Source: Ktedonobacterales bacterium (GTDB lineage: Bacteria; Chloroflexota; Ktedonobacteria; Ktedonobacterales; JADMIN01). Taken from it: DNA of 39,038 nucleotides. This document shows, one piece after another, positions 30,867-38,618 of the stretch; position 1 is the stretch's first letter, and each line of letters begins with the position of its first letter. The position numbers were made by a program, and so were the translations under genes. The stretch covers positions 1-39,038 of the forward strand of contig JAICVS010000024.1 of NCBI GenBank assembly GCA_025935195.1, written 5' to 3'. The notes under the pieces were generated by a model. That model did no database searches and was not told the origin of the DNA. It was given only the letters and a program-made list of their open reading frames with translations.

Positions 30867-31412
30867 GTGTCCAGCGCGCGCGGCGACAATGCCCGATCCA
30901 GTGCCAGCGCCGAGAGTATCCATCTCGACGTGCCGAGCGAGAGCGTCGAGCGGACGCGCCGCCTGGGCGCGCTTCTCGGTGGGCTGCTCGCGCGCGGCGA
31001 TGTCGTGCTGCTGCATGGCGAGCTTGGCGCCGGCAAGACGGCGTTCACGCAGGGTGTCGGGCGCGGCCTGGGTGTGACCGCGACGGTCAACAGCCCGACG
31101 TTCACCATTCTGAAGGAGTACGCCGGGCGCTTGCCGCTCTACCATTTTGACCTGTACCGTATCGAAGACCCCGGCGAACTGGAAACACTCGGTTTCGCGG
31201 ACTATTTCGCGGGCGACGGCGTCTCGGTGATCGAGTGGGCCGAGTGCGGCGAGGTGGATGGCGAAGAAGCGCCCTGGGGGCCGGATGCTCTGCGCGTGCG
31301 CTTCGAGCGAGGCGCGGACACGGGGCGGCTGCTCCACTTCTCGGCTATAGGCTCCGGCGGGCGCCGGCTGCTCGGCGGGCTGGCGGATGCTGTTGCCAGG
31401 GAGGTCGGCTGA
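30867..31412 (+). CDS. tsaE: tRNA t6A biosynthesis ATPase TsaE
   Basis: 181 residues from GTG 30867, with AGGTGAG just upstream. The P-loop GELGAGKT is at 51-58, followed by VNSPTFTILKEY, YHFDLYRIEDPGELETLG and VIEWAEC (Walker B-like), all TsaE hallmarks. TsaE hydrolyses ATP in the TsaBDE complex that adds the threonylcarbamoyl group to A37 of tRNAs reading ANN codons. About 15 extra residues precede the usual N-terminus, so a later start is possible. It is first in the tsaE-tsaB-rimI-tsaD operon, with tsaB beginning 3 bases after its stop. Confidence 0.96.
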   Translation: MSSARGDNARSSASAESIHLDVPSESVERTRRLGALLGGLLARGDVVLLHGELGAGKTAFTQGVGRGLGVTATVNSPTFTILKEYAGRLPLYHFDLYRIEDPGELETLGFADYFAGDGVSVIEWAECGEVDGEEAPWGPDALRVRFERGADTGRLLHFSAIGSGGRRLLGGLADAVAREVG

Positions 31413-31415
31413 TCC

Positions 31416-32213
31416 ATGCTGCTCGCGCTCGACACCTCGACCAGCTTCGCCAGCGTCGCCCTCGTCCATGATGGGCGCACGCTGATCGAGCTGGACTGGG
31501 AGGTGGGGCGTAACCATAGCGCCGAGCTGCTGGCGCGGCTGGACTGGCTGCTGGCGCAGCGCGGCATCACGCCCGCGCGGCTCGATGGAATCGCCGTCGC
31601 GAGCGGCCCCGGCTCGTTCAACGGCGTGCGCGTGGCGGTGGCTGCCGCCAAGTCGCTGGCGTTCGCGCTGGGCGTGCCGCTCTCCGGCCATCCCACACTC
31701 GACGTGATCGCCTGGGGCGTTTCACACGTGCGGGGCCCCATCTGCGCGCTGTTGGAGGCCGGACGCGGCCAGGTGTATGCGGCGACCTATGCCGGCCCGG
31801 CGCCGTCGGCCGCGGGCTGGGCGCCCACGGGCGCGTACGCCATCCGCACGCCCGCCGAGCTGGCAGCTCTGCTGAGAACCGCGATTTGCGAGCCGGTTGT
31901 ATTCTGTGGAGAGTGGCGTCCGGAGACGGGCGCGGCGCTGGCGGAGGCGCTCGGCGAGACCGCGCGCTTCTCGCCGGTGGGCGGCGGCCGGCGGGCGAGC
32001 TGGCTGGCGGACCTGGCGCTGGCGCGACTGGCGCGCGGCGAGCGCGACGCGCCGGAGGCGCTGGAGCCGCTCTACCTGCGCCGCCCGCACATTACGAGCA
32101 GCGCGAAGGCGGCGCCACGGCTGGCGGAGCGCGATGGCGCGCGGGAGGGCGTGGCGCGGCCCACGCCGGAGGCGCCTGGTGGAGAGGGAGCAGCGCGTGC
32201 GATACCGAGTTGA
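31416..32213 (+). CDS. tsaB: tRNA t6A biosynthesis protein TsaB
   Basis: 265 residues with the ASKHA-fold start MLLALDTSTSFASVALVHDG. NHSAELLARLDWLL and IAVASGPGSFNGVRVAVAAA follow, both typical of TsaB. TsaB lacks the metal-binding His pair of TsaD and serves as its partner. The protein is slightly long because of a C-terminal extension of about 35 residues (AAPRLAERDGAREG and on) that is encoded partly over the ribosome site and start of the next gene, which overlaps by 17 bases (32197-32213). Confidence 0.93.
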   Translation: MLLALDTSTSFASVALVHDGRTLIELDWEVGRNHSAELLARLDWLLAQRGITPARLDGIAVASGPGSFNGVRVAVAAAKSLAFALGVPLSGHPTLDVIAWGVSHVRGPICALLEAGRGQVYAATYAGPAPSAAGWAPTGAYAIRTPAELAALLRTAICEPVVFCGEWRPETGAALAEALGETARFSPVGGGRRASWLADLALARLARGERDAPEALEPLYLRRPHITSSAKAAPRLAERDGAREGVARPTPEAPGGEGAARAIPS

Positions 32214-32865
32214 CCGCATGAGCATGGCGGATTTGCCGCGCGTCGTGGAGATCGAGCGGCTGGCCTACTCCGCGCCGTGGCCGCCGAGCGCGTATCGCAA
32301 GGAGCTGCAAGAGAATCAGTACGCGCATTACATCGTGGTGCGCGACACGTGGGCTCCGGACGCCCGCCCAACCGCCACGCCAGCCGAGCAGCAGTCGCGC
32401 CGCCACTTCGCGCTGCCGTTCCTCGCGCCGCGCGCCGGGCCGCCGCTCAATCCTTCGCTCGCCTCTATCGTCGGTTTCGCCGGTCTCTGGCTGATGGTGG
32501 ACGAGGCGCACATCACCACCATCGCCATGCACCCCGTCTTTCGCGGCCAGGGCCTCGGCGAGCTGCTGCTTTGCTCCCTCGTCGGCATCGCCTACGAGAT
32601 TCATGCGCATAACGTGACGCTGGAGGTGCGCGTCTCCAACGAGACCGCCAAGAGCCTCTATCGCAAATACGGTTTCGCTGAGGTGGGCATCCGCCGCCGC
32701 TATTACAGCGACAACCACGAGGACGCCGCCATCATGACCACCGACGACATCTCCTCGCCGGGCTATCGCGACCACTATGCGCGCCTGCGTGACGCGCTGC
32801 TGCGGCGCCTGGCGGCCCAGGAGGCGCCCTCACCGGCCGGTGGGCAGCCGGGCGCGCCGGCATAA
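32197..32865 (+). CDS. rimI: Ribosomal protein S18-alanine N-acetyltransferase-like GNAT protein (RimI)
   Basis: 222 residues from GTG 32197; GGAGAGGGAG (32181-32190) lies 6 bases upstream and the protein then begins VRYRVDRMSMADLPRVVEIE, matching other RimI N-termini. A later ATG at 32218 is the alternative. The acetyl-CoA loop is HPVFRGQGLGELLL, followed by LEVRVSNETAKSLYRKYGF and IRRRYYSDNHEDA. Between strands 2 and 4 there is an insertion of about 40 residues (RPTATPAEQQSRRHFALPF) and the C-terminus is extended, making it about 70 residues longer than E. coli RimI. The location between tsaB and tsaD is the common arrangement. Acetylation of S18 is by family inference. Confidence 0.9.
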   Translation: MRYRVDRMSMADLPRVVEIERLAYSAPWPPSAYRKELQENQYAHYIVVRDTWAPDARPTATPAEQQSRRHFALPFLAPRAGPPLNPSLASIVGFAGLWLMVDEAHITTIAMHPVFRGQGLGELLLCSLVGIAYEIHAHNVTLEVRVSNETAKSLYRKYGFAEVGIRRRYYSDNHEDAAIMTTDDISSPGYRDHYARLRDALLRRLAAQEAPSPAGGQPGAPA

Positions 32866-32900
32866 TCCGTCTCTACCCTTCACTTCCAGCAGGTTCCACC

Positions 32901-34067
32901 ATGCGCATTCTTGGTATCGAAAGCTCGTGCGACGAGACCGGAGCGGCCATCGTGGCGGACGGGCGCGTGATTCTGTCGGACGTCGTCGCCTCGCAGGCCA
33001 GCATTCACGAGCGGTACGGCGGTGTCGTGCCTGAGGTGGCCTCACGCCAACAGCTCAGCGCCGTCATCCCCGTTGTCGAGACGGCGTTGGAACAGGCGGG
33101 CCTGGGCTGGGGCGACCTGGACGGCGTGGCGGCGACGTATGGGCCGGGGCTGGCGGGATCGCTGCTGGTGGGCCTGACGGTTGGCAAGACGCTGGCGCTG
33201 GCGCGCGGGCTGCCCTTCATCGGCATCAATCATCTCGAAGCGCACATCTACGCCAACTGGCTGCGCCCGGTGGGTGCGGGTGTGTCCGGGCCGGAGGAGG
33301 CCGCGACGGGCGCTGCCGGCTGGCCCGGCGATCCGGCCTTCCCGCTGCTGGCGCTCGTCATCTCCGGCGCGCACAGCGAGCTCGTCCACATTCCGCGGCA
33401 CGGCCGCTACGAGCTGCTGGGCCAGACACGCGACGACGCCGCCGGTGAGGCCTTCGACAAGGTGGCGCGGGTGCTCGCGCTCGGCTATCCCGGCGGCCCC
33501 GCCATCCAGCGCGCCGCCGCGACGCGCGATCCGGCGCGCAAGAACCCCCTCCACCTGCCGCGCGCCTGGCTCCCCGGCACGTACGACTTCAGCTTCAGCG
33601 GCCTCAAGACGGCCGTCTCGCAGATTGTCGAGGGAGCGGAAGGCGTGGAGCGTGCGGGGGATGGCGGCGAAATCGCGCCCGGCACGAGCCGCTACGAGCG
33701 GGAGGGCGCGGCGGCGGCGCGGGCCGGTGGCGTGACCGCCGCCGATCTGGCCGCGGCTTTTCAAGACTCGGTGGTGGATGTGCTGGCCACGAAGACGGTG
33801 CGCGCGGCGAAGGAGCTGGGCGTGCGCCAGGTGGTGCTGGCGGGAGGGGTCGCGGCCAATACGGCGTTGCGCGCGCGGCTGGATGCCGACCTGGACCCGC
33901 TCGGCGTCGCGCTGCGCTATCCCCCGATCGCCTATTGCACGGATAACGCCGCGATGATCGCCGCCGCCGCTTATTTCCACTTGCGGCTGGGCGAGCGCCA
34001 CGGCTACGACCTGGATGTGCGCCCCGGCCTCCAGCTCCCGTTCGCGTCCAGGGCGACGGCAACGTAG
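32901..34067 (+). CDS. tsaD: tRNA N6-adenosine threonylcarbamoyltransferase TsaD
   Basis: 388 residues. Hallmarks: MRILGIESSCDETGAAIV, VVPEVASRQQ, ATYGPGLAGSLLVG and the iron/zinc ligand motif NHLEAH (110-115). SGAHSEL, YDFSFSGLKTAVSQIV, VLAGGVAANTALR and a YCTDNAAMIA end follow. It transfers threonylcarbamoyl from TC-AMP to A37 of tRNA. It is longer than the usual 340 residues because of two insertions: one Gly/Ala-rich after the HLEAH motif (about 124-140) and one charged segment after the SGLKTAV motif (about 252-280). Both lie at likely surface loops. It is last in the operon and is followed by a GC-rich hairpin at 34091-34113. Confidence 0.96.
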   Translation: MRILGIESSCDETGAAIVADGRVILSDVVASQASIHERYGGVVPEVASRQQLSAVIPVVETALEQAGLGWGDLDGVAATYGPGLAGSLLVGLTVGKTLALARGLPFIGINHLEAHIYANWLRPVGAGVSGPEEAATGAAGWPGDPAFPLLALVISGAHSELVHIPRHGRYELLGQTRDDAAGEAFDKVARVLALGYPGGPAIQRAAATRDPARKNPLHLPRAWLPGTYDFSFSGLKTAVSQIVEGAEGVERAGDGGEIAPGTSRYEREGAAAARAGGVTAADLAAAFQDSVVDVLATKTVRAAKELGVRQVVLAGGVAANTALRARLDADLDPLGVALRYPPIAYCTDNAAMIAAAAYFHLRLGERHGYDLDVRPGLQLPFASRATAT

Positions 34068-34090
34068 CGCGCGGTGAGTCCTCACCCCGG

Positions 34091-34113
34091 CCCCTCTCCC
34101 CGCGGGAGAGGGG
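34091..34113. terminator. GC-rich hairpin, repeat family member 1
   Basis: CCCCTCTCCC-CGC-GGGAGAGGGG, 10-bp stem between the convergent tsaD and the 414-residue gene. The preceding GAGTCCTCACCCC and following AGATGCC are shared with 36372-36395. It probably ends transcription in both directions, although no long T-run is present. Confidence 0.55.
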
Positions 34114-34124
34114 AGATGCCATGC

Positions 34125-35369
34125 TCATTCGAGGGACGGCCACTCACCGAGGTTGAGCGCTCCGTTCGCCGCGTTGGAGCCGTTCGGCGTGCTGCCGGTG
34201 CCCCAGCCCACAGACCACGCGCCATCAGATGGGCGCCGCTCTACATCCATTGGCGCGGGCGCGAAGGGTGGAATCTGGCTGCCGTCGTGCTGCGTGGCTG
34301 GGAAGACCTGGCGCATGGCGGCGAACTCGATCAGCGCTTCGTCGAGCGCGGTGCCGGTGTAGTTTGGCACGGTGTAGGCGTGGCCGCTGCGCGCCTGGCG
34401 CATCGCCAGCGCCAGCTCGTGCGCCGTCACCTCGATCTGCGCGCGCTGCCCCTGCTCGCGCGTGAGGCGCGTCAGCCGGTCCAGCAGCAGGTTGAGGCTC
34501 ATCGCCATCGGCAGCAGCTCGCCTTGATCCAGCCGCACGCGCGCATCCCAGTTGCCGCGCGCGATGGCCGCGTGGACCGCCTGAATCTGCGCCATGCCAT
34601 CTTGCAGGCGCAGCCGGTGCGCCTCGATCTCGCGCGCCTGCGCCTGAATCTGCGCGTTCGCCTGCGCCAGCTCGTCCGCGCGCAAAGCATGCACCAGCGC
34701 GCGGCGGATGCTATCGCCGCCCAGCCAGCCGATCACGCCGGCTACCCACTGGAACAGCATCGCCAGCGCCACCACATCGTAGGCTGATCCTAGTGAGTAC
34801 GGATAGCTCGCGTTCCAATAGGCGTCGAGCGTGGGTGTGCGCGGCAGCACGAGCAGCGAGACCAGCGAGAAGACTGAGACACAGCCGGCGATCACCAGCG
34901 GCCCGCGCCGGCCGAGCAACACGGCCGAGAGCAGCACCGGCAGCACCATCAGGTCGTAGTAGCGCAGGTCGAGGGCGTCCACGCCGTGCTGCAGCAGCAC
35001 TTTGGAGACGATCTGCCAGGCCAGCGCCAGGGCGACGCCCATGATCAGGGACGTGCCGGCCGCGACCGTCAGGTGCAGGCGGTTGAGCGCGAGTGCGGCG
35101 GCGGTGCCGGTTCCCACGATGATCAGCGCCACCAGGCTGCCCAGGATGAACCTGGGGAAGAGCGAGCTGGGGATCAGCAGCAGCACCGGCACGAGGATGC
35201 CCAGCGCCAGAATGCGCACGAGCCGCTGGCGCCGCTCCAGGTCGTGCCGCCTGATCTCCGCCCACACGCCGCCGCGCCGGGGCGGTCCCCACGCCGCCCC
35301 TCCGGTCAACCGCACGCGCCCGCCATCACCCCGCCCGCTGGATGCCCTGTCGGATGCCATCGGCCGCAT
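34125..35369 (-). CDS. Multispanning membrane protein with HAMP-like/coiled-coil cytoplasmic part, no output domain
   Basis: 414 residues from ATG 35369, with GGAGG 6 bases upstream; the open frame continues to 35675 but that part has no support. About 45 basic residues precede six hydrophobic helices (about residues 58-230, including LALGILVPVLLLIPSSLF and LVALIIVGTGTAAALAL). A coiled coil (DELAQANAQIQAQAREIEAH) then leads to a HAMP-like helix pair (IARGNWDARVRLDQGELLPMAMSLNLL) and a last helix with ELALAMRQARSG. The final 60 residues are Pro/Asn/Gly-rich. The layout matches a receptor that has lost, or never had, a kinase or cyclase domain. The lone receiver protein at 36443-36862 might be a partner; this is speculative. 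Confidence 0.75.
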   Translation of the reverse strand: MRPMASDRASSGRGDGGRVRLTGGAAWGPPRRGGVWAEIRRHDLERRQRLVRILALGILVPVLLLIPSSLFPRFILGSLVALIIVGTGTAAALALNRLHLTVAAGTSLIMGVALALAWQIVSKVLLQHGVDALDLRYYDLMVLPVLLSAVLLGRRGPLVIAGCVSVFSLVSLLVLPRTPTLDAYWNASYPYSLGSAYDVVALAMLFQWVAGVIGWLGGDSIRRALVHALRADELAQANAQIQAQAREIEAHRLRLQDGMAQIQAVHAAIARGNWDARVRLDQGELLPMAMSLNLLLDRLTRLTREQGQRAQIEVTAHELALAMRQARSGHAYTVPNYTGTALDEALIEFAAMRQVFPATQHDGSQIPPFAPAPMDVERRPSDGAWSVGWGTGSTPNGSNAANGALNLGEWPSLE

Positions 35370-35887
35370 ATGAACCTCCACGTCTCTCCCAGGGGTCCGC
35401 GCGCCATTCGCCGGAAGCGATGGACGCCGCGTGCTCGATCCGGGAGCATCACACCTCTTCCACCTCAGCCTCATCCCTCTTGCTGGCAATGACATCCTTG
35501 CGGGCAGTCTAGCATATGGGCGCCGAACGGCAAAGGGGCATCGCGGTGCGTAAAAGTCGTGTAAATTCTCATTCGCGGAGGCGCGGGCTGGCGCGTGACA
35601 TCGCGCTGGGATGGCGTTTGGCCGCGCTGCGCGGCTGGCTATGGACTGGGATGTGCGCAGCTCGCCTACCGGCACGTAAAGGCGCTTAGCTGCCGGTCGT
35701 CTTGGTGATTGCGGTCGGTGTGTCGTGGCGCAACCTTGCCGCTATGCGTTATGGTCCGATGTAACGTCAGGCCGTCGTATCCTGTGGTTCTGTCTGGACC
35801 TCCGCGAAGCGTTGAGAACCTTCGTGGGATCGTCCCGTCCGGCTCATCCCTTCGCGCCGGCCGCAATTGGTGAAAGGTTTCCGCTCC
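35370..35887. other. 518-base divergent intergenic region
   Basis: Contains the probable promoter of the membrane-protein gene (35506-35533). For the cupredoxin gene, TTGCCG near 35739 followed 18 bases later by TGTAAC is the best, weak, candidate. No gene was supported here. Confidence 0.45.
35506..35533 (-). promoter_or_regulatory. Possible promoter of the 414-residue membrane-protein gene
   Basis: On the minus strand: TTGCCG (35533-35528), 16-base spacer, TAGACT (35511-35506). It is about 137 bases before the start codon. The match is moderate. Confidence 0.3.
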
Positions 35888-36349
35888 ATGCGCAAGCTCG
35901 GTCTCGTCGTCGTGCTCTTCTTCGCCCTTGCCCTCGCGGCCTGCGGCGGCGACAGTTCCACCACCGGCGGGGGCTCGCCCGCGCCGACCGATACGACCGT
36001 TCCGACCACCGCCCCGACCACCGCCGCCACTTCGGCCCCCGCTGGTCCTTCCGCCGCGACGATCGCGATGGGCGGGCTGGCGTTCTCCGGCAACACGGAT
36101 GTTTCCATCAAGGCCGGCCAATCGGTCAAGTTCGACGATTCGACCGGCGGCGGCTCGCACAATCTGGTCACGGGGACGCGCGGAACGTTTACCGCGGCGG
36201 CCGGGGCGCCGACCGAGTTTAGCGCGAACGGCGGCCTTGCCTTCAATCCCGGCGACGTGAAGATCGTCAAGTTCGCTACCGCCGGCACCTACCACATCAC
36301 CTGCACCTTCCACCCGAGCATGCAGGCCACGGTCGTCGTCGCGCCGTAG
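35888..36349 (+). CDS. Cupredoxin (plastocyanin/halocyanin-like) lipoprotein
   Basis: 153 residues from ATG 35888, with AAAGG about 10 bases upstream. A lipoprotein signal peptide ends with LALAAC (Cys19). A Ser/Thr/Pro-rich spacer (about 20-55) follows, then one beta-sandwich domain with IKAGQSVKFDDSTGGGSHNLV. This provides the first copper ligand His in SHNL. The C-terminal ITCTFHPSM supplies the Cys, His and Met in the C-x2-H-x2-M spacing of type 1 copper proteins. It is membrane-anchored on the outside and should carry electrons, or bind copper, in respiration. Neighbours give no clear partner. The next element downstream is the GC-rich hairpin at 36372-36395. Confidence 0.9.
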   Translation: MRKLGLVVVLFFALALAACGGDSSTTGGGSPAPTDTTVPTTAPTTAATSAPAGPSAATIAMGGLAFSGNTDVSIKAGQSVKFDDSTGGGSHNLVTGTRGTFTAAAGAPTEFSANGGLAFNPGDVKIVKFATAGTYHITCTFHPSMQATVVVAP

Positions 36350-36371
36350 CGTGGGGAGTCCTCACCCCCGA

Positions 36372-36395
36372 CCCCTCTCCCCGCGGGGAGAGGGG
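36372..36395. terminator. GC-rich perfect palindrome, repeat family member 2
   Basis: CCCCTCTCCCCG joined to its exact reverse complement, 24 bases, between the convergent cupredoxin and receiver genes. It has the same GAGTCCTCACCCC leader and AGATGCC tail as the copy at 34091-34113. Confidence 0.6.
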
Positions 36396-36442
36396 AGATG
36401 CCTGGGCGCGCGGCGGATGCTGATGCGTATGAAGAAGCCCGG

Positions 36443-36862
36443 CTAGCGGCTGTCGGCGCTCTCGCTCGCGGTGGCGCTCTCATGGCTGAGCGCGGCGGCG
36501 GCGTGGTCTACGGCGTCGAGCAGGGTATCCAGGTCGAAGGGCTTGGCGATGCCCTCCAGCACAAACGACGAGCGCAGGGCTTGCACGACGGGGAGCGAGG
36601 TGGCGTTGGCGGTGACGACGACGTAGGCATGACGCCGCGCCAGCGCGCTCTCGCCCGCGATGGATTGGAGCAGCTCGAAGCCGCTCACGCCGGGCATCAT
36701 CAGATCCACCAGCGCCACCAGTGGGCGTTCCGCCGCGCGCAGCGCCCGCAATGCCTCCGCGCCATCGCGCGCTTCGAGCACGCTATGCCCGGCATCCTCC
36801 AGCGCGCTGCGCTCGACCGCGCGGATGGAGTTGTCGTCGTCAATGATCAGGACGGTCGCCAT
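36443..36862 (-). CDS. Single-domain response regulator (CheY-like receiver)
   Basis: 139 residues, one receiver domain. LIIDDDNSIRAVERSALEDAG contains the acidic pocket (residues 8-10); the phospho-acceptor Asp is in LVALVDLMMPGVSGFELL (about residue 53); VVVTANA supplies the Thr; and IAKPFDLDTLL the Lys. It ends in a Ser/Ala-rich tail without an output domain. GGGAGG precedes the ATG by about 7 bases. Such proteins act by protein contact or in a phosphorelay. No kinase gene is adjacent; the kinase at 16641-18320 already has its own regulator. Confidence 0.92.
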   Translation of the reverse strand: MATVLIIDDDNSIRAVERSALEDAGHSVLEARDGAEALRALRAAERPLVALVDLMMPGVSGFELLQSIAGESALARRHAYVVVTANATSLPVVQALRSSFVLEGIAKPFDLDTLLDAVDHAAAALSHESATASESADSR

Positions 36863-36956
36863 AGGTCGCCTCCCGCCGCGCCGCGCTCCTTGCGGCCGCT
36901 CTCCGTTGCGCTCTCTGGCTTACTACGCTGAGCATTTCCGGGGCCACGGCGCGTGG

Positions 36957-37011
36957 CGGGAGTCCTCACCCCCCGGCCCCGTCTGCTTGTGAGGCGAGGG
37001 GGAGCCACGTC
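36957..37011. repeat. Degenerate copy of the GC-rich intergenic repeat
   Basis: GGGAGTCCTCACCCCCCGGC matches the leader of the copies at 34091 and 36372, but the hairpin arm has diverged (CGTCTGCTTGTGAGGCGAGG). It is upstream of the receiver gene and at the 3' side of the truncated LLM gene. Confidence 0.5.
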
Positions 37012-37046
37012 GCACGAGGCAGACAGTGGCTCCATGAGAAGGCGGG

Positions 37047-37508
37047 CTAGGCGAACTGGGTGATGACCGCGTCGGCAAAGTAGTGCAGCGGCTGCTGGTC
37101 GTAGGCCAGATGCGGCATGTTGACGATGATGTAGTCGGCGCCCGCTTCGATGGCGGCGCGGATGCGGCCGGCGATCTGATCCGGTGTGCCGATGATCGCC
37201 GCGCGCTGCGCCTCTTCGTAGCTCATGCCCAGCGCCGTGCGGAATCGCTCGGTGGCCTTCTCGCCGTCCTCGCCGGGGCGCAGCGGGAAGACGTTGAAGT
37301 TGGTGGACTTGATGATGGCGTCGTAGTCGCGGCCGAGGTCCGCGCAGTGCTGGCGCAGGATGCCCAGTTTGTGGCGGATGGTGTCCGGGTCGCCGCCGCC
37401 GACGTTGCAGGCGTCCGCGTAGCGCGCGACCAGCTTCAGCGTGACCTGCTCGCCGCCGCCGCCAATCCAGAGCGAGGGGTGCGGCTGGCGCGCGCCCTTC
37501 GGCTCGTC
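37047..37508 (-). pseudogene. 3' part of an LLM-class (F420-type) oxidoreductase, N-terminus missing
   Basis: The last about 153 residues of a luciferase-like enzyme: EPKGARQPHPSLWIGGGGEQ, VARYADACNVGG, a LRQHCADLGRDYD helix and the end GTPDQIAGRIRAAIEAGADYIIVNM. Homology starts abruptly near 37505. Further upstream the frame stays open to 37616 but codes for unrelated residues with no ribosome site. About half of a normal 290-330-residue protein is therefore absent. The break coincides with the start of the mobile-element-like segment that runs to the window end. The missing N-terminal half might lie beyond 39038 if the gene was split by insertion. Confidence 0.8.
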
Positions 37509-37617
37509 TAACGGATAGCACTTCAAATGTGTTGGAGCGGGTGTATGCCTAGTACTTCTGGTATGTACACACGGGCATCGGTTGCGCGTCCGCGCGTCAG
37601 CAAGAAACGTGCCCATG

Positions 37618-37626
37618 TGGTATAAT
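37618..37626 (+). promoter_or_regulatory. Extended -10 promoter of the element genes
   Basis: TGGTATAAT: a TG motif plus a perfect TATAAT (37621-37626), 26 bases before the first start codon of the element. The -35 position (CAGCAA) is poor, as is usual for extended -10 promoters. Confidence 0.6.
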
Positions 37627-37651
37627 ACCTAGCAGGAGGGCATCAAAAACG

Positions 37652-37891
37652 ATGGGCAAAAAGACGCGGCGCGGCAGGCGTCATCGGGACTTTCCAGAGC
37701 TTCCGGCAGATGCCAAGCTGCATGAGTTCTACCATCGGCTATCGCCGGACCACGTGACGAACGACGTGCGCGCAGCGATTGCGGCACGTCAGGCCGGCGT
37801 CCCCTCTCGGCCTATTGTGAAGTTGGGCAACGCCCGGATTGTGCCGGTGCCGTCGTGGCCCAACGAGTCAAACACGCCGCCCAACACGTAG
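37652..37891 (+). CDS. Hypothetical small basic protein, 79 residues (element gene 1)
   Basis: GGAGGG lies 11 bases before the ATG, and the extended -10 promoter lies directly upstream. It begins with a basic stretch MGKKTRRGRRHRDF, then a helix LHEFYHRLSPDHVTNDVRAAIAAR and a Pro-rich end. No family was recognised. A nucleic-acid-binding role is possible from charge alone. It is the first gene of the segment that interrupts the LLM gene. Confidence 0.6.
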   Translation: MGKKTRRGRRHRDFPELPADAKLHEFYHRLSPDHVTNDVRAAIAARQAGVPSRPIVKLGNARIVPVPSWPNESNTPPNT

Positions 37892-38032
37892 ACAACATAC
37901 GCGGTTGATGCGAGAAATCGCCGCCCTGGACGGGGAGGCGCTGCTCTGCTCCCGCTGAATGGACGCCTCAGTATGAGGCGCTGTTCAGCGTTGCGAACGA
38001 GCGGCGGCCCGTCTGGAGGCGGTGATTTTCTC

Positions 38033-38269
38033 GTGGAAGCGAACGCGACCATCGATCCTCGGCGCCTGCGTGGCATCCTTGCGGAAGCGCAGGTAAGTCA
38101 CAGTGCGTATGCGCGGGCATGCAGACTGTCCCGCGTGTACGTAAGCGGCATTCTGAGCGGCCGGGTACAGCCCGGTGAGCTGTCCCGCATCAAGATGGTG
38201 CGCGGCCTAACCGCGTTCGGCATCTCCCTGGCCGAAAAAGCGGATGAGGAGGTGCCGCATGCACGCTGA
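38033..38269 (+). CDS. XRE-like helix-turn-helix protein (element gene 2)
   Basis: 78 residues from GTG 38033; GGAGG lies 13 bases and GGTGA 8 bases upstream. An upstream ATG at 37973 would add 20 unlikely residues. The centre LRGILAEAQVSHSAYARACR followed by LSRVYVSGILSGR reads as a Cro/CI-type helix-turn-helix, with the second helix beginning at SRVYVSGIL. A short helical tail ends in EEVPHAR. In phages and integrative elements such proteins repress the element's own promoter, here possibly at 37618. The next gene begins 11 bases before its stop. Confidence 0.65.
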   Translation: MEANATIDPRRLRGILAEAQVSHSAYARACRLSRVYVSGILSGRVQPGELSRIKMVRGLTAFGISLAEKADEEVPHAR

Positions 38270-38618
38270 TGTAGAGATTGTGCGGCACTACGCACCGGAC
38301 CCGGTAGCGTGCGTACAGGCGCTTCTGGCACTCCTGTCCATGCCGAGCGCGCCGCCAGGAACGGGCCGCAGAAAAGACGAAGCGGCCCGCCTTTCCTCAG
38401 TCAACTGCCAAGTAAACCTGAGGAGAAGCGAGCCACAACAGCAGCAAACGCAGACTAAGCAGACAACTACACAGCGGCGGGTCCGAGCAAGACCCACGGC
38501 TAGTATGAAGGAGCAGAGCGCGACTTGTCAACGGGTAGCCGGCAAAGACGTTCCATCCATATTCTACCCCATCGCCGCGACTAGTGCCGCCCACGCGGAA
38601 AGCGAGGGCGCGCTATGA
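38259..38618 (+). CDS. Hypothetical protein, 119 residues (element gene 3)
   Basis: Start at ATG 38259 with GAGGAGGTG about 6 bases upstream, overlapping the HTH gene by 11 bases. It begins MHADVEIVRHYAPDPVACVQ with a helix LALLSMP, then a low-complexity Gln/Thr/Arg-rich middle (QQQQTQTKQTTTQRR) and an Ala-rich end. No domain was recognised. It ends by overlapping the zinc-finger gene start by 4 bases (ATGA), so it is clearly part of the same translation-coupled unit. Confidence 0.6.
   Translation: MHADVEIVRHYAPDPVACVQALLALLSMPSAPPGTGRRKDEAARLSSVNCQVNLRRSEPQQQQTQTKQTTTQRRVRARPTASMKEQSATCQRVAGKDVPSIFYPIAATSAAHAESEGAL

Noticed and set aside
30660..31691. 343-codon minus-strand frame over tsaE
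   Set aside because: TsaE motifs and operon order support the plus strand only.
33042..34085. 347-codon minus-strand frame over tsaD
   Set aside because: It is covered by an unmistakable TsaD with all metal-site motifs.
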